A DNA stretch of 64,000 nucleotides from Streptomyces broussonetiae (GTDB lineage Bacteria > Actinomycetota > Actinomycetes > Streptomycetales > Streptomycetaceae): assembly GCF_009796285.1 (NCBI RefSeq), contig NZ_CP047020.1, positions 5,332,001 to 5,396,000 on the forward strand. The letters run 5' to 3'. The position numbers were made by a program, and so were the translations under genes. Shown here one piece after another: positions 16,755 through 24,951 of the stretch (positions are counted from its first letter, which is position 1; each line of letters opens with the position of its first letter). Below the pieces are notes generated by a model that saw nothing but the letters and a program-made list of their open reading frames with translations, made no database searches and had not been told where the DNA came from.

Positions 16755-18050
16755 CTAAGGGCCCGCATCCAGCGGGTCCGGGATGCCGACCGGCTGGACC
16801 AGCCAGCCGAAGTCACCGAGGCCGCCCCGGGCGGTGAGTTCGCCGGCCTCCCCGGCGCTCGCGAGGGCGCGGACATAGGCGGAAGGGTCTGTGGAGGCCA
16901 GCGCGAGCGGAGGGCGCGCGCCGGTGATGTCGAGGGCACGCAAGGCAGCGCGTTGCGTGAGCAGGCGTGCAGGGGGCAGCGTGCGCGCCGGGCTGGAGGG
17001 CTCCTGCGCCGTCCCATGGGGTGTGCGCGCAGTGTTCGGGGGCGTGCGGGGCGCAGAGGGTACGTCGGAGGGCGTGCGCGTGGTGTCTCGGTTCGCGTGC
17101 GCCGCATCCGTGGTCGTGCGGGCCGCGTCGGCGGGCTCGCACGGCGTGCCCCATGGCGCGCCTACCGCGCTGTGGGGCGGGCTCAGGGCGCCCGCTCCTG
17201 CCGCTGCCGCTGCCGCGCACGCGTCCAGTGCGACATGCGCCGTGATGTCGCACGACCCGTCCGGCACGGGCTCCGTCCCGCGCCCCTCGCGAAAGCCGGT
17301 GAGCGTCCCGAACGGGGGGCGCGTGTCGATGGTGTGCGCGTAGTCCACCGCCACCGCGAGCCCGCGCACCACCCGGCCCACCACGGACGCCCACGCCAGA
17401 TCCCGGGGCAGCCCGATCTCCGCGCGCAGGCCCTCCTCGGCGGGCAGCGGCCACCAGCGGGTGAGCCAGTCCGCGTCCGGGCCGGTCACGGCCTCCCCGA
17501 GCCGCTCGGTGCCGTCCCGCTCGACTAGCACCAGCCGGGGCACGCCCGCGGGGTCGACCTCGGCGACGTCCACGGGCACGTTGTCCAGCCACTCGTTGGC
17601 GAACAGCAGCCCGGTGACGGCGGCCGGGGGTGCGTCCAGCCAGGAGATGCGCGCGTCCAGGCCGGCGGGGCGGTCGGCCAGCTCGACGGCGTACCCGCGC
17701 GCGCGGGCCGCCACGTCGGTCGGCAGGGCCGCGAGCACCCCGGTGACCAGCTCGCCCCGTCCCGCCCCCATGTCGACGAAGTCGAGCGCCGGGGGCCGGC
17801 CGAGCGCCTCGTCCACCCGGCACAGCAGCCGGGCCACGGCCCGAGCGAACAGTGGGGAGGCATGTACGGACGTGCGGAAGTGGCCGACCGGGCCTTCCGG
17901 GCGCCGGTAGAAACCGCCGGGCCCGTACAGCGCCTCCTCGGTCGCGGCACGCCAGCCGTGCCGGTCGCGCCGACGGTCCTGGCTGCAGTCGCAGTCGCAG
18001 TCGCCGTCGCCGGGGTCCGGTTCCGCTTCCCGCGCCGTCTCATCCGTCAC
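16755..18050 (-). CDS. MidA/NDUFAF7-family SAM-dependent methyltransferase
   Basis: Motif I is VDMGAGRGELVTGVL (about residues 92-106). LLFANEWLDNVPVDV matches the conserved 'NE..DA.P' segment of this family, and VAVDYAH and DITAHVAL match later conserved motifs. The human relative NDUFAF7 dimethylates an arginine of the NuoD-like subunit NDUFS2. Here the gene lies convergent with an orphan nuoD, which suggests the same substrate. Two features are odd: an N-terminal DCDCDC repeat encoded by a hexamer tract, and a Thr/Pro/Ala/His-rich insertion at about residues 292-355 before the last helices. At 431 residues it is longer than MidA because of this insertion. Confidence 0.85.
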   Translation of the reverse strand: MTDETAREAEPDPGDGDCDCDCSQDRRRDRHGWRAATEEALYGPGGFYRRPEGPVGHFRTSVHASPLFARAVARLLCRVDEALGRPPALDFVDMGAGRGELVTGVLAALPTDVAARARGYAVELADRPAGLDARISWLDAPPAAVTGLLFANEWLDNVPVDVAEVDPAGVPRLVLVERDGTERLGEAVTGPDADWLTRWWPLPAEEGLRAEIGLPRDLAWASVVGRVVRGLAVAVDYAHTIDTRPPFGTLTGFREGRGTEPVPDGSCDITAHVALDACAAAAAAGAGALSPPHSAVGAPWGTPCEPADAARTTTDAAHANRDTTRTPSDVPSAPRTPPNTARTPHGTAQEPSSPARTLPPARLLTQRAALRALDITGARPPLALASTDPSAYVRALASAGEAGELTARGGLGDFGWLVQPVGIPDPLDAGP

Positions 18051-18168
18051 CGCAACAGACTAGGCGCACAGATGATCACTTCCTCCACCTTGCGGAGTAT
18101 GCGCGCCGAGCCCGGATCGGCCCTCCGGTTGACTCCTGCACGCATCTCGTTTCCCTACTCTGGGTTAC

Positions 18169-19374
18169 GTGCAGCGCCTCTACGACTTTCTCCGCCGCCA
18201 CCCGACCTGGGTCGACAGCTTCTGGGCTGCCGCCCTGCTCGGGTTGTCCGGCGTGAGTGTGGCAAATCTGCACGGGGCGCCAGGTCGGCAGGGGTCGGTC
18301 GCGGCGGCGATGACCGTGTCCGTCGTCCTGTCCGTCGTCGTCGCGCTGCGCCGCCGCTACCCGGAGCCGATGCTGCTGGTCGCGTGCGCGACCGGGCTGG
18401 CTCAGCTGGTCCTGGACGTCGGGACGACCCTGGCCGACTTCGCGATGCTGGTGATCACGTACACCGTCGCGGCGGTCGGAGCCCGCTGGGCCTCGCGGCT
18501 CGCGCTGGCCGTCAGCTTCGCCGCGGCGGCCCTCGCACAGATCCGCTGGCCGGCCGAGCACTCCGGCTTCGTCGGGCAGATCGCCATCGTGGTCTTCCAG
18601 ACGGTGCCCTTCGCGCTCGCCTGGGTGCTCGGTGACTCCATGCGTACACGGCGTGCCTACTTCGCCCAGCTGGAGGAGCGCGCGGCCCGCCTGGAGAAGG
18701 AGCGTGAGGCGCAGGCGAAGGTCGCGGTCGCAGCCGAGCGCGCCCGCATCGCGCGCGAGCTGCACGACGTCGTCGCACACAACGTGTCGGTGATGGTGGT
18801 GCAGGCCGACGGTGCCGCATACGTCCTGGACGCGGCCCCCGACCAGGCCAAGAAGGCCCTGGAGACGATCTCCTCCACCGGCCGGCAGGCCCTCGCCGAG
18901 ATGCGCCGCCTGCTGGGTGTGCTGCGCACCGGGGAGCACCAGGAGGGCGGGGAGTACGTCCCGCAGCCCGACGTCGGGCAGATCGACGAGCTGGTCGAGC
19001 AGTGCCGCAGTTCCGGGCTCCCGGTCGACTTCAAGGTCGAGGGCACCCCGCGCCCGCTGCCGAGCGGCGTGGAGCTGACCGCCTACCGGATCGTGCAGGA
19101 GGCGCTGACCAACACCCGTAAGCACGGCGGCCCCAACGCGGGTGCGAGCGTGCGGCTGGTGTACTTCGACGACGGGCTCGGCCTGCTGGTCGAGGACGAC
19201 GGCAAGGGCGCCCCGCACGAGCTGTACGAGGAGGGCGGCGCCGACGGCCAGGGACACGGGCTGATCGGCATGCGCGAGCGGGTCGGCATGGTCGGCGGCA
19301 CCCTGGACGCGGGTCCGCGCCCGGGCGGAGGATTCCGCATCAGCGTCCTGCTCCCGCTCAAACCGGCGCATTGA
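18169..19374 (+). CDS. NarL-class sensor histidine kinase
   Basis: This 401-residue kinase has an N-terminal membrane region of about five or six helices (residues 15-155), then a short coiled coil. The HisKA_3 dimerisation domain contains ARIARELHDVVAHNVSVMVVQA (phospho-accepting His198), and the HATPase domain has AYRIVQEALTNTRKH, DDGKGAP and GHGLIGMRERVGMVGG. There is no large extracytoplasmic sensor loop, so the signal is probably sensed within the membrane. The GTG start at 18169 lies 118 bases from the divergent methyltransferase. The response regulator gene follows after 77 bases. Confidence 0.93.
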   Translation: MQRLYDFLRRHPTWVDSFWAAALLGLSGVSVANLHGAPGRQGSVAAAMTVSVVLSVVVALRRRYPEPMLLVACATGLAQLVLDVGTTLADFAMLVITYTVAAVGARWASRLALAVSFAAAALAQIRWPAEHSGFVGQIAIVVFQTVPFALAWVLGDSMRTRRAYFAQLEERAARLEKEREAQAKVAVAAERARIARELHDVVAHNVSVMVVQADGAAYVLDAAPDQAKKALETISSTGRQALAEMRRLLGVLRTGEHQEGGEYVPQPDVGQIDELVEQCRSSGLPVDFKVEGTPRPLPSGVELTAYRIVQEALTNTRKHGGPNAGASVRLVYFDDGLGLLVEDDGKGAPHELYEEGGADGQGHGLIGMRERVGMVGGTLDAGPRPGGGFRISVLLPLKPAH

Positions 19375-19451
19375 CGCACTCGCGCGCCCCTGATTGACAC
19401 CTGTAAGCCCCTTGCCCCGTTCGTCCCGCCGCCCCGAAGGAAAGAGACCCG

Positions 19452-20123
19452 ATGACGATCCGCGTGATGCTCGTCGACGACCAGGTGCTGCTGCGCACCG
19501 GGTTCCGGATGGTGCTCGCAGCCCAGCCGGACATGGAGGTCGTCGCGGAGGCGGGTGACGGAGTCGAGGCCCTGCAAGTGGTGCGCGCCACCCCCGTCGA
19601 CGTCGTCCTGATGGACGTGCGCATGCCCAAGCTGGACGGGGTGGAGGCCACCCGGCGGATCTGCGCGGAGCCGGACGCGCCCAAGGTGCTGATCCTGACC
19701 ACGTTCGACCTGGACGAGTACGCCTTCTCCGGGCTGAAGGCAGGCGCCTCCGGGTTCATGCTCAAGGACGTGCCGCCCGGCGAACTGCTGGCCGCGATCC
19801 GGTCCGTGCACAGCGGTGACGCCGTCGTGGCACCCTCCACCACCCGGCGGCTGCTGGACCGCTTCGCGCCGATGCTGCCCTCCAGCGGCAAGGAACCGCA
19901 GCACAAGGAGCTGGAGCGGCTCACCGACCGGGAGCGGGAGGTCATGGTGCTGGTCGCGCAGGGCCTGTCCAACGGGGAGATCGCCGCCCGGCTGGTGCTG
20001 AGCGAGGCCACGGTGAAGACCCATGTGGGCCGCATCCTGACCAAGCTCGGGCTGCGCGACCGGGTGCAGGTGGTGGTGCTGGCGTACGAGACCGGCCTGG
20101 TGCGCGCGGGCGGGCACGGCTGA
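19452..20123 (+). CDS. NarL/FixJ-type response regulator
   Basis: The receiver domain has the acidic pair DD near residues 9-10, the phosphorylation site VVLMDVRMP (Asp55), and the conserved Thr and Lys in ILTTFD and GFMLKD. The LuxR-type HTH is LTDREREVMVLVAQGLSNGEIAARLVLSEATVKTHVGRILTKLGLRDRVQ. It is 223 residues, with GGAAAGAG upstream of the ATG. It is the cognate partner of the preceding kinase by position. Target genes cannot be read from the sequence. Confidence 0.94.
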   Translation: MTIRVMLVDDQVLLRTGFRMVLAAQPDMEVVAEAGDGVEALQVVRATPVDVVLMDVRMPKLDGVEATRRICAEPDAPKVLILTTFDLDEYAFSGLKAGASGFMLKDVPPGELLAAIRSVHSGDAVVAPSTTRRLLDRFAPMLPSSGKEPQHKELERLTDREREVMVLVAQGLSNGEIAARLVLSEATVKTHVGRILTKLGLRDRVQVVVLAYETGLVRAGGHG

Positions 20124-20156
20124 CGGCGTCCGTACGGGTGCCGTACCGGCGGCGGT

Positions 20157-21260
20157 TCAGCGCAGGACGCCCTCGATGAAGTCGCTGCCCAGCCGGGCCA
20201 CCGCGGACAGGTCCAGCTGGTGCTGGATGTACCGGCCACGGCGGCAGTCGGTGATCAGGCCCGCCTTCTTCAGCACCGCTAGGTGCCGGGATATCTCGGG
20301 GGCCGACATGCCGTGTGCGTCGGCCAGTTCGCCCGTGGTGTGCGGGGCGCGCGCGAGATGCCGGCACAGCCGCATCCGCACCGGGTGGGCCAGCGCCTCC
20401 ATGCGGCGCGTGAGCTGCTCGACCGAGGGGGCCTGCGGGCGGGAGCCGGTCGCCGGGTAGGTGATCGAGGGCTGCCAGCCGAACCGGTGCAGCACCAGGA
20501 CATGCGGCCAGCCGAGGCTGGTCGGCACCAGGACCAGGGAGCCGTCGCCCGTGGCGGTGCGGCCCACCGAGAGCTTGTCGACCGTGATGAGCGCGGCCTG
20601 CTCGTCCAGCGAGATGGCCTCGGAGAGGGACGCGAGGGCTTCGCCGAGGCCCTTGCGGCGCAGCAGCTCGGTCTTGTGCCGGGCGTCGGCGGCGAGCTGG
20701 GGCTGGATACGGGCCCAGGTGTCGGCGAAGAAGGCCTCGTCGCAGTCGAGCATCAGTTGCCGGAACCAGGCGCGGACGACCGGCGGGTCCTCCAGCAGCC
20801 GGCGCGCGAACTGCTCCTGTACGGCCCCGCGTGCGGCGGCCAGCTCCAGCGCGCGGCGGCGCATCTCCGGGTCGTCCAGCAGGGAGGGTTCCTGGACGTC
20901 GTAGCGCAGCTGGCAGGTGAACTCCAGCGCGGCGTTGACGAACTGTTCGTCCGTCAGCTTGTCCAGCAGGTCCAGCTCCTCGGCGAGCGTGGCGCCGGGC
21001 GGGGTGCGACGGCCGGGGATGCCCGCGAACGGGGCGAAGACGTCCGAGAACGTCGTACGCCACAGGAAGTCCGCCTCGCACAGGCGGTCGGCCAGCCGGG
21101 GGTCCAGCCGGGACGAGACGGCGGTCGCCCAGCCCTGCAGATCGGGATGGTGGCCGGGCTCGCTGAGGGCGTGCAGCGCCATTCCCAGCTCCGCCAGCGG
21201 AGAGGGCGCGACGCAGACCCGCTCCAGGGGCAGTCCGGTGATGTCGATGGTCACGCTCAT
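20157..21260 (-). CDS. ArsR-like winged-helix transcriptional regulator (DUF5937 type)
   Basis: The C-terminal winged helix reads LAHPVRMRLCRHLARAPHTTGELADAHGMSAPEISRHLAVLKKAGLITDCRRGRYIQHQLDLSAVARLG. The N-terminal 260 residues form the all-alpha domain of the DUF5937 family, opening with VTIDITGLPLERVCVAPSPLAELGMALHAL. From the ATG at 21260 it is 367 residues. GGAGGG lies so close to that ATG that the GTG two codons later (21254) may be the real start. The ligand and target are unknown; no cysteine metal site of the ArsR type is visible. Confidence 0.82.
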   Translation of the reverse strand: MSVTIDITGLPLERVCVAPSPLAELGMALHALSEPGHHPDLQGWATAVSSRLDPRLADRLCEADFLWRTTFSDVFAPFAGIPGRRTPPGATLAEELDLLDKLTDEQFVNAALEFTCQLRYDVQEPSLLDDPEMRRRALELAAARGAVQEQFARRLLEDPPVVRAWFRQLMLDCDEAFFADTWARIQPQLAADARHKTELLRRKGLGEALASLSEAISLDEQAALITVDKLSVGRTATGDGSLVLVPTSLGWPHVLVLHRFGWQPSITYPATGSRPQAPSVEQLTRRMEALAHPVRMRLCRHLARAPHTTGELADAHGMSAPEISRHLAVLKKAGLITDCRRGRYIQHQLDLSAVARLGSDFIEGVLR

Positions 21261-21444
21261 GCCCTCCATCGTGCACCCCGCCACTGACAGTGACCCCGTG
21301 GATTGACGGCTGTCGTCAATCCACGGGACATCCGCACCGGTCCCGAGCAGGCTGGGGACACCGGGGCAGCCGCGGAGCCCGAGCGGTCACCGAGCGGTCG
21401 GTGACCAGTCCACGTCCCGAGAACGTCCGTGAAGGCGATCCGCC

Positions 21445-21651
21445 ATGAGCATCACTCAGCAGTACCTCCTCGACAGCCACCGCGCGCGGGTGCTCGGCGA
21501 GCCCGAGCCGCCCGCGCCCGGGCGCCACGACCTCCGGGTGGCGCGCGAACTGCGCGACTACCGGCGCTTCGGCGCGGTCATCGCCGAGCGCCCGGCGCGG
21601 GGACGCGTGCGCTACGCCCTGCGCCGGTGGCTGCGCCCGCGCGCGCTGTGA
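21445..21651 (+). CDS. Small basic protein, function unknown
   Basis: The protein is 68 residues and Arg-rich with no membrane segment (QQYLLDSHRARVLGE at the start, RVRYALRRWLRPRAL at the end). The ATG is preceded by GAAGG at a fitting distance, and codon use is typical of the genome. Similar short basic proteins occur next to regulator genes in other streptomycetes. It ends one base before the convergent neighbour. Confidence 0.6.
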   Translation: MSITQQYLLDSHRARVLGEPEPPAPGRHDLRVARELRDYRRFGAVIAERPARGRVRYALRRWLRPRAL

Positions 21652-22809
21652 TCACCGTGCGGGCAGGCGGGCGACGAAGTCGGCCACGGCCGCCCGTACG
21701 TCGTCCGCCGTCCACTCCAGGCCCGCCGCGCCGACCGTGACCTCCGTGTACGCGAGGTCCGGTCCACCGCGGTCCCAGGCCCGTGAGAACAGCAGGACCG
21801 AGGTCTCCTCCGCCTGCCGCACCGCCGCTTCGGCCACCACGTCGGGGTCGTACGGCAGCCAGACCTGGAACTCGTGGGTGTGCGGCTGCGCGGGGTGCAC
21901 GCGGGCCCACGCCACCCCGGCCTCGGCGAACCCCTCCCGCAGCGCGGCGGCCACCACGCGCGCGTGTCGCACGTAGTCGGGCAGCCGGGGCAGCTCCGTC
22001 TCGAGCCCCGCGAGCGCCGCAAGGACGGTCGGGAACTGCTGGAAGACCATTCCGCCGTACCGGTGCCGCCAGGTCTTCGCCTCTTCGACGAGCGTCTTGG
22101 GGCCCGCCAGCGCGGCGCCGCCGAAACCGCCCAGGGACTTGTAGAACGACACGTAGACGGTGTCGGCGAGTGCAGCGATCTCGTCCAGGGGGCGGCCGAA
22201 GTGCGCGGTGCACTCCCACAGGCGCGCGCCGTCGAAGTGCACCACCGCGTCGCGCTCCCGCGCGGCCTCGACGACTTCGGTCAGCTCCTCCCAGGTGGGC
22301 AGCACGTAACCGGCGTCCCTGAGGGGCAGTTCCAGCATCAGCGCGCCGAAAGGCTCTTCGAAGTCGCGTATCTCGGCGGCCGTGGGCAGCCGGGGTTCGT
22401 TGGTCACGCGCACCGGGCGCAACGCGCTGACCTGGCTGAACGCGTTCCGTTCGTGCACTTCGGGGTGGGCGAGGCCATGCAGCGCGACCGTGGGGTCGCC
22501 GGTGCGGGCGGCCCAGCAGCGCAGGGCCACCTGCTGGGCCATCGTGCCGGTCGGGAAGAAGGCGGCGGCCTCCGTGCCGAGCAGGCCGGCGACCCGCTCC
22601 TCCAGGGTGGCCACGATCCGGTCGCCGTACATGTCGGCCCGTTCGTCGAGGTCGTAGACCTCGGGTGCCGTCCGCGTCAGCCAGTCCAGGCGTTCCCGGA
22701 TCGTGCCCTCGTGATCGGTGCGCCGCAGCACGAGCCGTGCCTGTCTGGAGGCGGCCACCCGCCGTTCGTACCGCGCCCGCCTCTGGTCCTGCTCAGCCGT
22801 ATCGCTCAT
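21652..22809 (-). CDS. Threonine aldolase-like PLP enzyme (beta-eliminating lyase family)
   Basis: The 385-residue protein is a fold-type I PLP enzyme. FFPTGTMAQQVAL binds the cofactor phosphate, VHFDGARLWE holds the Asp that pairs with the pyridine nitrogen, and DTVYVSFYKSLGGFGGAALAGP contains the Schiff-base lysine. These match low-specificity threonine aldolases, which cleave threonine to glycine and acetaldehyde, but substrate choice cannot be told from sequence. The ATG at 22809 (MSDTAEQDQRR) is the best conserved start; the frame extends 17 codons further. Confidence 0.87.
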   Translation of the reverse strand: MSDTAEQDQRRARYERRVAASRQARLVLRRTDHEGTIRERLDWLTRTAPEVYDLDERADMYGDRIVATLEERVAGLLGTEAAAFFPTGTMAQQVALRCWAARTGDPTVALHGLAHPEVHERNAFSQVSALRPVRVTNEPRLPTAAEIRDFEEPFGALMLELPLRDAGYVLPTWEELTEVVEAARERDAVVHFDGARLWECTAHFGRPLDEIAALADTVYVSFYKSLGGFGGAALAGPKTLVEEAKTWRHRYGGMVFQQFPTVLAALAGLETELPRLPDYVRHARVVAAALREGFAEAGVAWARVHPAQPHTHEFQVWLPYDPDVVAEAAVRQAEETSVLLFSRAWDRGGPDLAYTEVTVGAAGLEWTADDVRAAVADFVARLPAR

Positions 22810-23005
22810 GCCGGGGATCATGCCGCGCCCGGGCCGCGCCCGGTACCGGGAATTCCTCACCGCGAGGCCGTTGCGACGGCGTGGTGAAACCCACAGCCTG
22901 TGGACAACCGGCCGCCCCCGAACCCGATAGCGTTAACATGACGAGAAATCGTTCGGTACATCGTCCGGTACCCAGAGCGGACTGGAACGGGAAGGCCGCC
23001 GTCGC

Positions 23006-23950
23006 GTGAGTACAGTCCACCAGCCAGATCTCAAGGACCGCCCCGCGCGGCTCACCGTCGGTGTCGTCGGCGCCGGCCGCGTGGGCCCGGCGCTGGCCGC
23101 GTCCCTCCAGCTCGCCGGACACCGTCCGGTGGCCGTCTCCGGTGTCTCGGAAGCCTCCCGCAGGCGCGCCGAGACCCTGCTCCCCGACGTGCCCGTGGTG
23201 CCGCCCGCCGAGGTCCTCGAGCGTGCCGACCTGGTGCTGCTCACCGTCCCCGACGACGCCCTGCCCGGGCTGGTCGCCGGCCTCGCCGAGACCGGCGCCG
23301 TACGGCCGGGACAGCTGCTCGTGCACACCTCCGGGCGGTACGGCGTGGGCGTCCTCGACCCCGCCCTGCGCGCGGGCGCGCTGCCGTTGGCCCTGCACCC
23401 GGCGATGACGTTCACCGGCACCCCGGTGGACGTCCAGCGCCTGGCCGGCTGCTCCTTCGGCGTCACCGCGCCCGAGGAGCTGCGGCTGGCCGCCGAGGCC
23501 CTGGTCATCGAGATGGGCGGCGAACCGGAGTGGATCAGCGAGCAGAACCGCCCGCTGTACCACGCGGCCCTCGCGCTGGGCGCCAACCACCTGGTGACCC
23601 TGGTGGCCCAGTCCATGGAGCTGCTGCGCACGGCCGGTGTGGCGGCGCCCGACCGGATGCTCGGCCCGCTGCTCGGTGCCGCCCTGGACAACGCGCTGCG
23701 CTCCGGCGACATGGCGCTCACCGGGCCTGTCGCGCGCGGGGACGCCGGGACCGTCGCCGCGCACGTCACCGTGTTGCGCAGGCACGCCCCGCAGACCGTT
23801 GCGGGCTACCTCGCGATGGCCCGTGCCACCGCCGACCGGGCCCTGGCCCACGGCCTGCTGAAGCCGGAACTCGCCGAGGACCTGCTCGGCGTGCTGGCCG
23901 ACGGTTCCACCGGCATCACCGGCACCAACGGCACCGAGGGGAACGCCTGA
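23006..23950 (+). CDS. Rossmann-fold DUF2520 protein in the pantothenate cluster
   Basis: The 314-residue protein starts at GTG with VGVVGAGRVGPALAASLQLAGH, an NAD(P)-binding Rossmann motif (residues ~16-35). It is followed by a helical DUF2520 domain with LHPAMTFTGTPVDVQRLAGCSFGVTA and the YHAALALGANHLVTLVAQS block. The fold is that of pyrroline-5-carboxylate, 6-phosphogluconate and ketopantoate reductases. Its stop overlaps the panC ATG (TGATG), so it is coupled to panC. A role as ketopantoate reductase or in another CoA-precursor step is plausible but unproven. It ends in a Thr/Gly-rich tail. Confidence 0.85.
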   Translation: MSTVHQPDLKDRPARLTVGVVGAGRVGPALAASLQLAGHRPVAVSGVSEASRRRAETLLPDVPVVPPAEVLERADLVLLTVPDDALPGLVAGLAETGAVRPGQLLVHTSGRYGVGVLDPALRAGALPLALHPAMTFTGTPVDVQRLAGCSFGVTAPEELRLAAEALVIEMGGEPEWISEQNRPLYHAALALGANHLVTLVAQSMELLRTAGVAAPDRMLGPLLGAALDNALRSGDMALTGPVARGDAGTVAAHVTVLRRHAPQTVAGYLAMARATADRALAHGLLKPELAEDLLGVLADGSTGITGTNGTEGNA

Positions 23951-24951
23951 TGACCACCGCCCTGCTGAGCACCGCCGAAGAGCTGCACGCGCGCGTGCGC
24001 GCCGGCCGCCGCGCCGTCGTGATGACCATGGGCGCCCTGCACGAGGGCCACGCCACCCTGATCCGCGCCGCGCGGGAGCTGGCCGGGCCGGACGGCGAGG
24101 TGGTCGTCACCGTCTTCGTCAACCCGTTGCAGTTCGGCGCGGGCGAGGACCTCGACCGCTACCCGCGCACCCTCGAGGCCGACCTGAAGCTCGCCGAGCA
24201 GTCCGGCGCGGACGCCGTCTTCGCGCCCTCCGTGGACGAGGTCTACCCGGGCGGCGAACCCCAGGTGCGCATCACCGCCGGCCCCATGGGCGAACGCCTG
24301 GAGGGCGCCTCGCGGCCCGGCCACTTCGACGGCATGCTCACCGTCGTCGCCAAGCTGCTGCACCTGACCCGCCCCGACGCCGCCCTGTTCGGGCAGAAGG
24401 ACGCCCAGCAGCTGGCCCTGATCCGGCGCATGGTGCGGGACCTGAACTTCGGCGTCGAGATCGTCGCCGTACCGACGGTGCGCGAGGCGGACGGGCTCGC
24501 CCTGTCCAGCCGCAACCGCTACCTCTCGCCCGAGGAGCGCGGCACCGCGCTCGCGCTGTCCCGGGCGCTGTTCGCGGGCCGCGACCGGCACGCCGCGCAG
24601 GAGGCGCTGCGCGCGCGGGCCCGCGAAGTGCCCTCCACGCACGCGCGTGCCGAGGCGCTGAGCGCCATAGGGGAGTCCCGCGCGGCGGCCGACGCGCACG
24701 CCGTCGCCACCGCCGCGCCCGGCGGTCCGGCCACGGTCCGCGCGGCGGCCCGCCAGATCCTGGACGAGGCCGCCCGCTTCGTCCCGCCGCTCCGGCTGGA
24801 CTACCTCGCCCTGGTCGACCCCGCCGACTTCACCGAGATCGGTGACGACTTCACCGGCGAGGCCGTCCTCGCCGTCGCCGCCCGGGTCGGCGCGACCCGG
24901 CTGATCGACAACCTGCCCCTCACCTTCGGAACCCTCGGAGCCGCCTCGTGA
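23950..24951 (+). CDS. panC: Pantoate-beta-alanine ligase
   Basis: PanC condenses pantoate and beta-alanine with ATP, giving pantothenate. The adenylation motif MGALHEGH (residues ~28-35), VFVNPLQFGAGEDLDRYPR, GHFDGMLTVVAKLL, FGQKDAQQL and the KMSKS-like ALSSRNRYLS are all present. The 333-residue length is a little above the E. coli enzyme because of an Ala/Arg-rich region near residues 215-260. The start overlaps the DUF2520 stop and the end overlaps the nadB GTG, both by a few bases, so this is one tight operon. Confidence 0.96.
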   Translation: MTTALLSTAEELHARVRAGRRAVVMTMGALHEGHATLIRAARELAGPDGEVVVTVFVNPLQFGAGEDLDRYPRTLEADLKLAEQSGADAVFAPSVDEVYPGGEPQVRITAGPMGERLEGASRPGHFDGMLTVVAKLLHLTRPDAALFGQKDAQQLALIRRMVRDLNFGVEIVAVPTVREADGLALSSRNRYLSPEERGTALALSRALFAGRDRHAAQEALRARAREVPSTHARAEALSAIGESRAAADAHAVATAAPGGPATVRAAARQILDEAARFVPPLRLDYLALVDPADFTEIGDDFTGEAVLAVAARVGATRLIDNLPLTFGTLGAAS

